42,759 nucleotides of DNA from Clostridia bacterium (lineage in GTDB: Bacteria > Bacillota > Clostridia > Oscillospirales > Acutalibacteraceae): positions 1-42,759 of the forward strand of contig JAFQRF010000016.1 in NCBI GenBank assembly GCA_017410195.1, in the 5' to 3' direction. Made by a program: the position numbers and the translations under genes. Shown in pieces: positions 15,753 through 23,948 of this stretch. Position 1 is the first letter of the stretch. Each line of letters opens with the position of its first letter. Under the pieces are notes generated by a model. It saw only the letters and a program-made list of their open reading frames with translations. It had not been told where the DNA came from and did not search any database.

Positions 15753-17183
15753 ATGAAAAAAATAATTTCTGTTATTCTCGTTCTTTCCGCAACACTCTGT
15801 CTGTTTTCCTGCACGGATGGCAAGGGAAACACAGAGGTTACGGTCAACGGCGAGAACAATGCAATCACAGAAACTCAGATTGAAAGCATAACCAAAAAGA
15901 TTGTTGAAACCATTGCTCAGACGGTCGCCGACACTCAGCCGACAGAGAAAAAAACGGAAATTGCCGTTTCCGAGCCGACAGTTGTTAACCCGACGGCCGT
16001 TAATTTTCAAAGCGGACTCTGCCAGCCGCGTGCTGCAATCCGAGGTACGGCAGACCTTGCGTTCAGTCTTCTCAAAAATACGCTTGATACTCCGAATGCT
16101 GTTGTTTCCCCCGTTTCGGTTGCAATCGCTTTGACAATGGCTGGCAGCGGCGCAAAAGGCGAAACCCTTAACGAATTCACAAAGCTTCTCGGAAGCGATA
16201 TGCCCGGAATGCAGGATTTTGTCGAAGCGTATGTCAACGAAGTTAATTCCAATTCCGAAAGCGGAATAAAGCTTACAAATTCGGTATGGTTCAACGCTCA
16301 GAAGGGCAGACTGAACATTAACCCGCATTTTGAAAACCTCTGTAAAACCCGGTTTGCTGCCGATATTTTCAAAGAAGAATTCAGCAATGCAACGGCAGAC
16401 AGAATCAATGAATGGATAAGAACCGAAACTGACGGTCAGATTGATAAGGTGCTTGAGGAAGTATCAGATGCGGCAGTTGCATATCTTATCAACACCGTAC
16501 TTTTCGAAGCAGAATGGTCAGGAGTTTATACTTCACGTGATGTTGTTCCGAACTCCCTTTTCACAACCGCAGACGGCAGAAAGCAGAGCGTGACGATGCT
16601 CAAGTCAACGGAACCCGTCAATGACATTGTTAATTTCAAGCTCGGCAAAACCGAGGTCGTATGCAAAAGCTATAAAAACGGATATGAATTTGTTGCGATG
16701 CTCCCGAATGAAGGTGTATCAATCGAAAAAGCTCTTGACAGCTTCAGCGGTAATGAATTTGTAACTGCCGTAACAAAGACAAATGTCAACGAAAAAGGAG
16801 AATTTCTCTACGGCGTTCATCCTCTCAACGTATATCTTCCAAAGTTTGAGTTCGAGTGCAAATTCAGACTTTCGGACACACTCAAAGCGATGGGAATGAC
16901 AAAGGCTTTCAGCGGCAGAGATGCTGATTTCACCGATATGGCAACCTCGTCAAGAGGCAACATTTTCATCAATGAAGTTTTCCATAACACCTACATCAGG
17001 TTTGATGAAAAAGGCACAAAAGCTGCAGCGTCTACTGCGGTTGAGATGTTTGACGAATGTGCTTCCGAAGCACCTCAGGACACAAGAACTTTGAAATTTG
17101 ACCGACCATTTATTTATGTTATAGTATCACCTGACGGTGTGCCGCTTTTCGCAGGCACGGTAACGGATTTTGATGCGAAATAA
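15753..17183 (+). CDS. Lipoprotein serpin (serine/cysteine protease inhibitor)
   Basis: A 476-residue protein with a lipoprotein signal peptide (lipobox LFSC, Cys20), a Thr/Glu-rich linker (about 21-85) and a complete serpin domain. Serpin marks are VVSPVSVAIALTMAGSGAKG near the N-terminus, FNAQKGRLNIN, YLINTVLFEAEWSG, FINEVFHNTYIRFDEKGTKA leading into the hinge GTKAAASTAVEM, and the C-terminal FDRPFIYVIVSPDGVPLFAG. The small-residue hinge indicates an inhibitory serpin. By hinge counting, P1 falls near Glu435 followed by a cysteine, but the reactive loop is about six residues longer than alpha-1-antitrypsin's, so P1 is uncertain. Placed on the outer membrane face, it probably blocks host or competitor proteases. 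It ends the operon with a strong terminator. Confidence 0.93.
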   Translation: MKKIISVILVLSATLCLFSCTDGKGNTEVTVNGENNAITETQIESITKKIVETIAQTVADTQPTEKKTEIAVSEPTVVNPTAVNFQSGLCQPRAAIRGTADLAFSLLKNTLDTPNAVVSPVSVAIALTMAGSGAKGETLNEFTKLLGSDMPGMQDFVEAYVNEVNSNSESGIKLTNSVWFNAQKGRLNINPHFENLCKTRFAADIFKEEFSNATADRINEWIRTETDGQIDKVLEEVSDAAVAYLINTVLFEAEWSGVYTSRDVVPNSLFTTADGRKQSVTMLKSTEPVNDIVNFKLGKTEVVCKSYKNGYEFVAMLPNEGVSIEKALDSFSGNEFVTAVTKTNVNEKGEFLYGVHPLNVYLPKFEFECKFRLSDTLKAMGMTKAFSGRDADFTDMATSSRGNIFINEVFHNTYIRFDEKGTKAAASTAVEMFDECASEAPQDTRTLKFDRPFIYVIVSPDGVPLFAGTVTDFDAK

Positions 17184-17188
17184 AAATT

Positions 17189-17220
17189 CAGCACCCGATT
17201 GTCGGGTGCTGTTGCTTTTT
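17189..17220 (+). terminator. Rho-independent terminator of the sigma/serpin operon
   Basis: A 10-bp stem CAGCACCCGA/TCGGGTGCTG (17189-17198 with 17202-17211) with a 3-base loop is followed by TTGCTTTTT. It abuts the stop of the convergent phosphatase-like gene. Confidence 0.85.
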
Positions 17221-18844
17221 AAGGCTGAGGAACAATGGGATGATCCTCGCTTACGTGTTCGATTGTAATAAAATTATTTCTTGCGGCATATGCCCACTTC
17301 ATTTTAAATGCCTTGCAGGCACCGTCAACGGGCATATAAAGCTGACCTTCGTGACCTCTGAAAACTTCGTTGCCAAGGTCAAGCTCTCCGTCTGATGTCT
17401 GCGCAAAGCGGCTGCCTTCTGTAAAAATTGCTTCTTTTCCGTAAAGTCTGAGAGTAACCTTACCTTCTTCACGGATATCCACACCGCCCGCAAATCTTAT
17501 CAGCGTTGCAAAGGCTATAAACCATTCGCCGTCCTTGCAAACTGCAGGAGTTGAAGCGTTGCAAAGACCCAGATCCACGCCTTTATAATATACCCTTGTT
17601 CTGCCTTCGCCGAATATGGGTGCTACTCTGTAGGGTCGGATTTCATCCTTTGCTTTGTCAATGACACATTCATCGATAATTCTGCCGTCATTAAGCTCGG
17701 AAATCATCGTCACCTTATCGCCGTCAACCTCGATTATTGCGAATGCCGCAACCTGCTCCTCCTGCGGATAGAAGGATGCATGCCAGATTTTATCGGTTGT
17801 TTTTGTTCCCGGCGGATTGAAGTTGCCGTTGCCGAGTTCATAATGAACAGTACCCTGAGAAGGTCTGTCAAAGAGTTCTTCGTTCTTAATCGGGAAAGAA
17901 CGCGAGAAATTATGCTCATGACCAGAGAAAAGAACATCGAGCATTTCCATTGATTCACGCATCATCGGATAATCGTCATCATTTGCAAGGTTGGGACCCG
18001 CATAATAAACGGGGAAATGCTGAACACCGAACTTCCATTTTTTATCGCTTTCAGCAATATCCTTCTTTCCCCATTCATTCATAAGCTCAGGCTCATTGAC
18101 ACCGAAAACATTGAAATGAGCGTTGCCGTAATCGAATGAATATATTTCGGTCTGCCAACCCTCGGGTCCGTTTTTCGGATAGGAATATTCAAGCTGAGTG
18201 TTGAAAAATTCGGCAGGCTCGGCATAATATCGGTTAACCTCGTTGGGAAAATAAAATTCAAAGCCTCGGTTATCGTGGTTGCCGCAGGTCATCATATAAG
18301 GAAGATGCTCAATTATTCCTTCCATACCCTCAAACATGGCGTTCCATTGAATTTCGTGCTGACCGCAATTTGTGTTATCGCCTGCAGTTAAAATAAACTT
18401 TACATCGGGATACTTTGCAAGTGCATCTTTGAGGAATTTGTTGAGGGTTGAATAGCTGGGGTTATAGTGGTCATCATCCTTCTGATGGTCGGAAATTGCA
18501 ATAAACTTAAACTTAGTCAGATTTTCTTCTTCGGTATCAAACCAATATTCCTCGCTGCGGTTTTCATTGCTTCCGCAGGTATAGTAATATCTCTTGCCGG
18601 GTTTGAGATTTTGGGGCGTTGCCCAGAAAATATTGCTCGTATTAACATCGCTCTTGAACGGCTTCACAATCGCCTCTGCTCTCATTTTTTCGCCGTTCTT
18701 TTCGTAATATTCAACATATCCCTCTTTGACGTCAATACTCGAACGCCATGTTACGGTCATTGATGTTTTTGCATCGCCCGAAATGCTGACCATAATATGG
18801 TCGGGCTTTTCGGTTGCGAATCTGAAATTAGGTTGTCTTTCCAT
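17219..18844 (-). CDS. Purple-acid-phosphatase-like metallophosphoesterase
   Basis: A 541-residue protein without signal peptide. An N-terminal fibronectin-like domain (about 1-100, MTVTWRSS) is typical of purple acid phosphatases. The metallophosphoesterase core follows (about 110-340), with motifs ISDHQ, TAGDNTN, CGNHDNRG, VQHFPVYYAG and FSGHEHNFSR supplying the dinuclear metal ligands. The C-terminal part (about 420-541) has repeated short strands (GEWFIAFATLIRFAGG, GQLYMPVDGA) resembling copper-amine-oxidase-N-type domains, usually found on surface proteins. Substrate unknown; phosphate monoesters or diesters are possible. It starts 2 bases after the GH27 stop, using AAGGTG inside that gene, and is the last gene of the operon. 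Confidence 0.88.
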   Translation of the reverse strand: MERQPNFRFATEKPDHIMVSISGDAKTSMTVTWRSSIDVKEGYVEYYEKNGEKMRAEAIVKPFKSDVNTSNIFWATPQNLKPGKRYYYTCGSNENRSEEYWFDTEEENLTKFKFIAISDHQKDDDHYNPSYSTLNKFLKDALAKYPDVKFILTAGDNTNCGQHEIQWNAMFEGMEGIIEHLPYMMTCGNHDNRGFEFYFPNEVNRYYAEPAEFFNTQLEYSYPKNGPEGWQTEIYSFDYGNAHFNVFGVNEPELMNEWGKKDIAESDKKWKFGVQHFPVYYAGPNLANDDDYPMMRESMEMLDVLFSGHEHNFSRSFPIKNEELFDRPSQGTVHYELGNGNFNPPGTKTTDKIWHASFYPQEEQVAAFAIIEVDGDKVTMISELNDGRIIDECVIDKAKDEIRPYRVAPIFGEGRTRVYYKGVDLGLCNASTPAVCKDGEWFIAFATLIRFAGGVDIREEGKVTLRLYGKEAIFTEGSRFAQTSDGELDLGNEVFRGHEGQLYMPVDGACKAFKMKWAYAARNNFITIEHVSEDHPIVPQP

Positions 18845-18846
18845 TT

Positions 18847-20154
18847 TTATTTCACCTTAATTTTAAAAAGTCTTGCGCCGTGAGAATTAACCTTGGCTTT
18901 GAATTCGCCGTCGGTTACGGCATATTCTTCATGCTTCCACATATCCCATACGGAATAATCCAGACCGCCGATTGCGACATCGGTAACATCAAACACAATT
19001 TCTCTTGATTCATCATCGGTATTGAAAAGTGCAACATATTTACAGCTTTCGCCCTTTGAAGTCCAGATTATTTCGCCCTTGCCATCGACTTCCTTGCGGC
19101 TGAACTGCCTTGCACCGCTTGAATTTCTGAGCATATCAATAAGCTCTCTGTTTTGAAGAAGAGAGAGGGTGAATTCGTCGTTTTCACGCATTTCGCCGCC
19201 CATCATAAGCGGTGAACGGAAGATACCCCAAAGGGTCATCATTGTTATCTGCTCGTCTTTTGTGAAGCGGGTATATCTGTTTCTGTATTCGGGGAGCTTT
19301 TCTGTTTTCTGAATGCGTCCGAGCGGAAGCATATCACAGTCGGGCCATGCGCCGGGCTGAACATAATCCTGCCATGCATGGCAACGCTCAAACATTGCGT
19401 AAAGCTTGCTCCATTCATCCCAGAAATCGCCCGTCATGCGCCACATATTTGCATTTGCGGCAAGATGCTCATGCTCCCATACGGGTGCGGGACCGGGAGA
19501 AAGGCTGAGTACCATATCTCTTCCGCATTTGTCAATCGCCTTGCGGAGCATCTCTATTTCACGTCTTGCCGAATAAGGATTATCCTTCAAAAATTCCGTG
19601 TTTGAAATATCATCACATTTTATGTAGTCAACACCCCATGAAGCGTAAAGCTCAAACAGTGAATCATAATATTCCTGCGCACCCCTTGCATCGGGATTTA
19701 CGCCATACATATCCGCATTCCACGGACAAACCGAAAACTGCTGAGCAATATCCCTTGCTGTTTTTCCGTTGCATTTTATTGCTGTATTCTGATGCACCGC
19801 CTGACGGGGAATGCCTCTCATAATATGAATGCCGAATTTAAGCCCGAGTGAATGAACATAGTCTGCAATAGGCTTGAAGCCCTTTCCTCCTGCAGACGAA
19901 GGAAATCTTTCGGGTGCGGGAATAAGGCGTGAATATTCGTCCATATAAAGAGGCACAAAATTATGGTAATAAAAGCTGTCTGCCGTGGGTTCTGACCATT
20001 GAATATCGCAGACAATATATTCCCAGCCGTAGTCTTTGAGATGCTTTGCCATATAATCGGCATTGCCTTTAAGCTGTTCTTCGTTGACGGCTGCGCCGTA
20101 GCAATCCCAGCTGTTCCAGCCCATGGGCGGTGTGGGAGCAAGTTTTTTATGCAT
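18847..20154 (-). CDS. Glycoside hydrolase family 27-like (alpha-galactosidase-type)
   Basis: From the ATG at 20154 (GAAAGGG 7 bases upstream; an in-frame TTG at 20163 is less likely) it has 435 residues. The family signature LAPTPPMGWNSWDCYG opens the protein. A nucleophile-like aspartate lies in YIKCDDIS and an acid/base-like aspartate in WRMTGDFWDEW, matching clan GH-D. A C-terminal beta domain (from about 350) follows. GH27 enzymes cleave alpha-galactosides or alpha-N-acetylgalactosaminides, and some act on beta-L-arabinopyranosides. There is no signal peptide, so it acts on imported glycans or glycosides. Operon neighbours are an epimerase-like protein, a methyltransferase and a phosphoesterase. 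Confidence 0.88.
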   Translation of the reverse strand: MHKKLAPTPPMGWNSWDCYGAAVNEEQLKGNADYMAKHLKDYGWEYIVCDIQWSEPTADSFYYHNFVPLYMDEYSRLIPAPERFPSSAGGKGFKPIADYVHSLGLKFGIHIMRGIPRQAVHQNTAIKCNGKTARDIAQQFSVCPWNADMYGVNPDARGAQEYYDSLFELYASWGVDYIKCDDISNTEFLKDNPYSARREIEMLRKAIDKCGRDMVLSLSPGPAPVWEHEHLAANANMWRMTGDFWDEWSKLYAMFERCHAWQDYVQPGAWPDCDMLPLGRIQKTEKLPEYRNRYTRFTKDEQITMMTLWGIFRSPLMMGGEMRENDEFTLSLLQNRELIDMLRNSSGARQFSRKEVDGKGEIIWTSKGESCKYVALFNTDDESREIVFDVTDVAIGGLDYSVWDMWKHEEYAVTDGEFKAKVNSHGARLFKIKVK

Positions 20155-20159
20155 ATCTA

Positions 20160-20978
20160 TCAACCCTTTCGGTATACTCTTATTTCAAATTCAGCTTTGA
20201 CACTCAGGCTTTCAAGACCGCCAAGCTTTGCCTGGTCATCTTTTCCGGTTTTATAATAGTATGGTGTCATTTTAAAAAGATTCTGTATATCATCATTTGC
20301 AGAAATATCAAGTGTTTGGCAAATTTTTTGTGTTTTTACCGTTTCAAATCCGTCAACATCGGTTTCAGGAATATCGTTCATATACGGCTTTTCATAAATT
20401 GCAGCTTTAAGCTCAAAAAGATGTTTTTCGAGAGGAATAACGCGAATCATCATTCCGCCTTTTTTCAGCACACGCAGATATTCCGCATCCGCTTCGGGAG
20501 AAAAAACATTCAGCAGCAAATCCGCAGAGCCATCGGCAAACGGCAGATCAAAAACGCTTGCAACCGCCGAAGGAATCCCGCATTTGCGCTTTGACGCAAA
20601 TTCGAGCGCATCCTTTGAGATATCAACACCGTAAACCGAAACTTCTTTTCCGTTTTCAAGAAGTTTTTGTTTTATTCCCGAAGAATACCAGCATTCTCCG
20701 CAGCCTGCATCGATAACCGATGCGCCGCTTTCAAGAAATTCATTGCAAATCTCAAAAAGAGCATCACGCAGAAAGCCGTAATATCCCCTGTCAAGAAAAT
20801 CTCTTCTGGCTCTTATCATCATGCGGTCATCTCCGTGCCTTTTTGCAGAGGATTTCTGCGACTGCAGAAGATTGACATAACCGAATTTTGATTTGTCAAA
20901 ACAATGACCGTTTACGCATTTAAAAAGCTTTTCTTCCTCGTTAAGCTCCGATTTGCACACGGGACAGATAAAATTCAT
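20160..20978 (-). CDS. RlmA-like 23S rRNA (guanine-N1) methyltransferase
   Basis: The second methionine (20978) is preferred because AAGGG lies before it; the first (20999) lacks an RBS and overlaps the upstream gene. The protein is then 272 residues. It has an N-terminal zinc ribbon (CPVCKSEL, then C-x-x-GHCFD), the RlmA-type GYVNLLQSQ and MMIRARRDFLDRGYY, and a SAM-binding motif VIDAGCGECWYSSGI followed by GVDISKDAL. RlmA-family enzymes methylate G745 or G748 of 23S rRNA, and some confer tylosin-related resistance. Placement between sugar genes is unexpected and may simply reflect operon assembly. Confidence 0.88.
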   Translation of the reverse strand: MNFICPVCKSELNEEEKLFKCVNGHCFDKSKFGYVNLLQSQKSSAKRHGDDRMMIRARRDFLDRGYYGFLRDALFEICNEFLESGASVIDAGCGECWYSSGIKQKLLENGKEVSVYGVDISKDALEFASKRKCGIPSAVASVFDLPFADGSADLLLNVFSPEADAEYLRVLKKGGMMIRVIPLEKHLFELKAAIYEKPYMNDIPETDVDGFETVKTQKICQTLDISANDDIQNLFKMTPYYYKTGKDDQAKLGGLESLSVKAEFEIRVYRKG

Positions 20979-20979
20979 C

Positions 20980-21843
20980 TTATTTACCCTTGAATTCATT
21001 TATTTTTTCAATCATCTTTCTGCCTATGCCGCACATAAACTTTTCGCATTCGGTAAGCATACTGTCAGGGAACATGCGCAGAAAGCTGTCCGCCTCATAT
21101 GTAAAATTACCCGAATAGTTTATATCAGCAAGAGCTTTGAGAATGGAATCCCAATCCATTTTTGAAAGATATGGCAGAGTATGCGAATCCTGGATGTTGT
21201 CATTGTCATGAATATGAAGGCAGCCGAGTCTGCTGCCCATATCTCTTATCATAGACGCACAGTCCTCACCGACAAGACCGCAATGACCGAGATCAAGGCA
21301 AGCCGTGAAATTTTCGGGGTTGACAGCATCAACATAGCGGTTGAAATCCTCTGCCGTGCTGCAGACGTTAGGAACGATTCTGTTAAGATTATCATCCCAG
21401 CCCCACATATTTTCAAGTGCTATTTTAACGCCGTAATCCTTTGCATACGGCTCAAGAGTGTGATACATCTCCATATTGCGCTCAAACTGGTTTTGGCTGA
21501 AAACGCAGGGATGAACAACGCAGATTTTGGCATCAAGCATGCCTGCTATCTCAAGCGCTCTTTTAACCTTATCCATTGTTTTTACGGTGTATTCCGCATC
21601 GTTTTCTCTCATCGGAGGGAAGGGTGCGTGCGACTGCTCAAAGCTTACGGAATAACCTTCGGCAATCCTCTTTACTTCTTTTATATGTTCTTTATATGAA
21701 GGGGTGTTGAGAATATTATCATCTTCACTCATGCAGAACATCGAAAAATCAATTCCGTCAAACTCGCTTTCGCAGATTATTCTTACTGCCTTTTCGTCGC
21801 CGAAACGTTCTGACAAAACCTCGGTCTGAGTTACAAGCTTCAT
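20980..21843 (-). CDS. Sugar phosphate isomerase/epimerase-like TIM-barrel protein (AP-endonuclease-2 family)
   Basis: From the ATG at 21843 (GGAGAG 8 bases upstream) it has 287 residues; an in-frame GTG at 21852 is possible. Metal-site features of the xylose-isomerase-like TIM barrel are present: a glutamate in IALENMWGW, aspartate and histidine in ACLDLGHCGL, LHIHDND and a late glutamate in FTYEADSF. The family includes tagatose/allulose epimerases, inosose dehydratases and endonuclease IV, and substrate cannot be told apart by eye. It is the first gene of a four-gene operon (epimerase, RlmA-like, GH27, phosphoesterase), divergent from a TetR regulator that may control it. Confidence 0.8.
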   Translation of the reverse strand: MKLVTQTEVLSERFGDEKAVRIICESEFDGIDFSMFCMSEDDNILNTPSYKEHIKEVKRIAEGYSVSFEQSHAPFPPMRENDAEYTVKTMDKVKRALEIAGMLDAKICVVHPCVFSQNQFERNMEMYHTLEPYAKDYGVKIALENMWGWDDNLNRIVPNVCSTAEDFNRYVDAVNPENFTACLDLGHCGLVGEDCASMIRDMGSRLGCLHIHDNDNIQDSHTLPYLSKMDWDSILKALADINYSGNFTYEADSFLRMFPDSMLTECEKFMCGIGRKMIEKINEFKGK

Positions 21844-21886
21844 ATTATGCACTCTCCATGTATAGTTTTTGAATACTTTTTGATAT

Positions 21887-21915
21887 ATTATATCATCTTT
21901 GTATTTTATCTACAA
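21887..21915 (-). promoter_or_regulatory. Promoter of the epimerase-GH27 operon
   Basis: On the minus strand TTGTAG (21915-21910), 17-base spacer, perfect TATAAT (21892-21887) with TGA just upstream (extended -10). Leader of about 35 bases to the ATG. Confidence 0.65.
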
Positions 21916-21951
21916 GCCGTTAACAAAATTAATTTATTAACAAATTATTAA

Positions 21952-21980
21952 TTGACATATCATTTAAAATATAATAAAAT
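21952..21980 (+). promoter_or_regulatory. Promoter of the tetR-like gene
   Basis: Perfect TTGACA (21952-21957), 17-base spacer, TAAAAT (21975-21980), then GAGGTG and the ATG at 22015. It is back-to-back with the promoter at 21887-21915, so one bound repressor could affect both. Confidence 0.75.
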
Positions 21981-22014
21981 AATACAAAAGAGAAAATAAA
22001 AGAGGTGCATAATT

Positions 22015-22593
22015 ATGCCTAAAGCTGAATACCGCAGCTCCATACGTTCAAAGAACCTTATTAAAAAAGCTGTCGCAAAGCTGATTCATGAAAAGGACAT
22101 CCAGAAAATCACCGTTTCCGATATCATCAGAGAAGCAGATATCAGCCGCGGCACTTTCTATGCCCATTTTGCGGATGTTTCAAGCGTTGTTGAGCAGATA
22201 GAATATGAAGAAATTAAAAATCTCATGGAATATGTTGACCGTTTCGGATTCGAAAACATACCGACAAACATTGAGCATTTCGTTGAGCTTCTGTGCGAAT
22301 ATCTCAACAAGGATATAGAATACTACAGAATGCTTACTCAGTCCAATATTCTTAACAACTTCATTTGGCGTCTTGTTGATATCTACTACGAAAAGCTTCT
22401 CAACATGGTTTATGAAGCAAAAAAGGCACACAGCAAAGACGAAACAAATCTTTATCTCATCTACATAACATCCGGTGCAAAAGCAGTCATTCTCTCCTGG
22501 CTTAACGGAGAGATAAAAGGTTCACCGAGCGAAATCGCAAAATCTCTCGGGAAGCTTATAGGTCTTAGTCAGAATTTCTATAACGCAGAATAA
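22015..22593 (+). CDS. TetR/AcrR family transcriptional regulator
   Basis: A 192-residue regulator. The N-terminal DNA-binding domain (about 10-58) has the TetR helix-turn-helix ITVSDIIREADISRGTFYAHF. The C-terminal all-helical domain (about 75-185, with ITSGAKAVILSWLNGEI) resembles the TetR_C_8/DhaS-type ligand domain common in Firmicutes. AGAGGTG precedes the ATG. It is divergent from the epimerase/GH27 operon across a 171-base region, a classic arrangement for a local regulator. Ligand unknown. Confidence 0.92.
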   Translation: MPKAEYRSSIRSKNLIKKAVAKLIHEKDIQKITVSDIIREADISRGTFYAHFADVSSVVEQIEYEEIKNLMEYVDRFGFENIPTNIEHFVELLCEYLNKDIEYYRMLTQSNILNNFIWRLVDIYYEKLLNMVYEAKKAHSKDETNLYLIYITSGAKAVILSWLNGEIKGSPSEIAKSLGKLIGLSQNFYNAE

Positions 22594-22642
22594 AAAAGGG
22601 TGAATTGTTCAGCTTCATACTGAGCAATTCACCTTTTAATTT
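22594..22642. terminator. Bidirectional terminator between tetR-like gene and the convergent membrane-protein gene
   Basis: A 14-bp stem with one wobble pair (22599-22612 with 22620-22633) and a 7-base loop is flanked by AAAAAA on the left and TTTTAATTTTT on the right. It can stop both convergent transcripts. Confidence 0.9.
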
Positions 22643-23146
22643 TTATAATCCGAATATTCCGAGCAAACCGTAAGAAAATGCGCTCATTATAAGATTTGCG
22701 ATAAGAACGCCGAGTGCGATAATGGGAAACGAATTTCTTATTCTTATATCAAGAAGTGCAGCAATAAGAGCGCCTGTCCATCCTCCTGTTCCGGGAAGAG
22801 GAATTGCAACAAAAGCAAGCAACCCCCAGTTACGCCAACGCTTAACTTTCTCGCTCTTGCTCAGAGACTTCGTCTCAAGCTTTTCAACAAGCTTCCTTGT
22901 CGGCCCGAACTTTTTGAGAAATTCAAATATTTTTCTGATAAACAGAAGAATAAACGGGATCGGCAAAATGTTGCCGATATAGCAAATAACAAACGCCCTT
23001 AAAAGCTCAACGCCCAGCAATTTCGCAGCAATCATGCCGCCTCGGAGTTCAAGAATCGGCATCATGGAAATTAAAAATATAATAAGCTCTTCGGGAATCG
23101 TACCCTGAAATATACCGACAAGATAATCGGCTATCGCTTCAGTCAT
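22643..23146 (-). CDS. Small multidrug-export-type membrane protein (COG2426)
   Basis: A 167-residue integral membrane protein with about four hydrophobic segments. It has the family signature of COG2426/Sm_multidrug_ex proteins: MMPILELRGGMIAAKLLG near the N-terminus and AIPLPGTGGWTGALIAALL in the second half, separated by a charged loop (SKSEKVKRW). The two halves resemble re-entrant hairpins of the DedA-like superfamily. The 'multidrug export' label is historic; transport activity is unproven, and relation to DedA-type lipid scramblases is plausible. AAGGAAC precedes the ATG. It is 14 bases downstream of the Nudix fusion and co-transcribed. Confidence 0.85.
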   Translation of the reverse strand: MTEAIADYLVGIFQGTIPEELIIFLISMMPILELRGGMIAAKLLGVELLRAFVICYIGNILPIPFILLFIRKIFEFLKKFGPTRKLVEKLETKSLSKSEKVKRWRNWGLLAFVAIPLPGTGGWTGALIAALLDIRIRNSFPIIALGVLIANLIMSAFSYGLLGIFGL

Positions 23147-23160
23147 TTTGCTGTTCCTTT

Positions 23161-23898
23161 CTATTCAATAATGTTTTGTTCAACAAGAAAATCGTGTGCA
23201 CTCCGAAGAATGTTTCTGTCATTGATAAATCGGAGCGTGTCCATGGCTTTTTCATAGCTGAGCCAAACATAATCCTCAATTTCTTCACGCTGGATTGTTG
23301 TTTGCGTATCCTTAGTCTTGGCAAGGAAAATCGTAACTGATTTTTCAACCCTTCCCTGAATTGTATATTCAGATTTGGAAGCAAACTGAGGCAGAATTTG
23401 AATATGAATGCCCGTTTCTTCGAGAACCTCTCTCATAGCGGTCTGCTCATTCGTTTCGCCTTTTTCAATATGCCCTTTTGGAAATCCCCAATGGGTGCTG
23501 CGTCGGTTTTTGATAAGAAGATAGCGCACTTCATCATTGATAATTCTGTAAACAACCGCACCGCACGAGCGCTCATAAAGGCATTCGAGTTTATATTCTC
23601 TTCCCTTTTCCGCAAAAGCAATCGCATCTTCAATCTGATAAGAAATAAATCTCATGCTCTTTGGTGCTACAATATAAACAGTCGGGCTTCCGTCACTTCT
23701 TTTTATTGCTGCGATAACCCTTCCGTCGAAGGTCCTAACCGGATGATTGATGCCCATGATGTATGCACCATGTGACATGCTGTCATAGCGTTTTTTCCCT
23801 TCAATTGCGCCGAAATTGAGTTGATAGACGAACCCGAATTGCCTGTTTACGGAGCGGATGGGGTTGGTAACCCTTACTCTGACATATTTGCCGAGCAT
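23161..23898 (-). CDS. Family-I pyrophosphatase-like domain fused to a Nudix hydrolase
   Basis: A 245-residue two-domain protein. Residues 1-105 align by eye with small family-I inorganic pyrophosphatase-like proteins of Firmicutes (LGKYVRVRV, YQLNFGAIEG, GAYIMGINHPV, GRVIAAIKRSDG, VAPKSMRF). However, the tyrosine of the usual NYGxIEG is phenylalanine, and the catalytic aspartate before AYI(L/M)G is glycine, so this part is probably inactive. Residues 110-240 are a complete Nudix domain with the box GHIEKGETNEQTAMREVLEE plus TG. It should hydrolyse a nucleoside-diphosphate-linked substrate; which one is unknown. AAAGGTG precedes the ATG but can be sequestered in a hairpin. Promoter at 23949-23977. 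Confidence 0.85.
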   Translation of the reverse strand: MLGKYVRVRVTNPIRSVNRQFGFVYQLNFGAIEGKKRYDSMSHGAYIMGINHPVRTFDGRVIAAIKRSDGSPTVYIVAPKSMRFISYQIEDAIAFAEKGREYKLECLYERSCGAVVYRIINDEVRYLLIKNRRSTHWGFPKGHIEKGETNEQTAMREVLEETGIHIQILPQFASKSEYTIQGRVEKSVTIFLAKTKDTQTTIQREEIEDYVWLSYEKAMDTLRFINDRNILRSAHDFLVEQNIIE

Positions 23899-23906
23899 AA
23901 TACCAC

Positions 23907-23930
23907 ACCTTTCAAAAGGTCATTATGACC
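23907..23930 (-). promoter_or_regulatory. Two overlapping hairpins covering the ribosome binding site of the Nudix fusion
   Basis: In the minus-strand leader, GGTCATAATGACC (23930-23918) is a perfect 6-bp inverted repeat, and ACCTTTTGAAAGGT (23920-23907) is a second one that includes the AAAGGT ribosome binding site. They share three bases, so both cannot form fully at once. This could be a small expression switch or, for the first palindrome, a DNA operator. Inference only. Confidence 0.4.
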
Positions 23931-23948
23931 CAAGATAAATACCGATTT

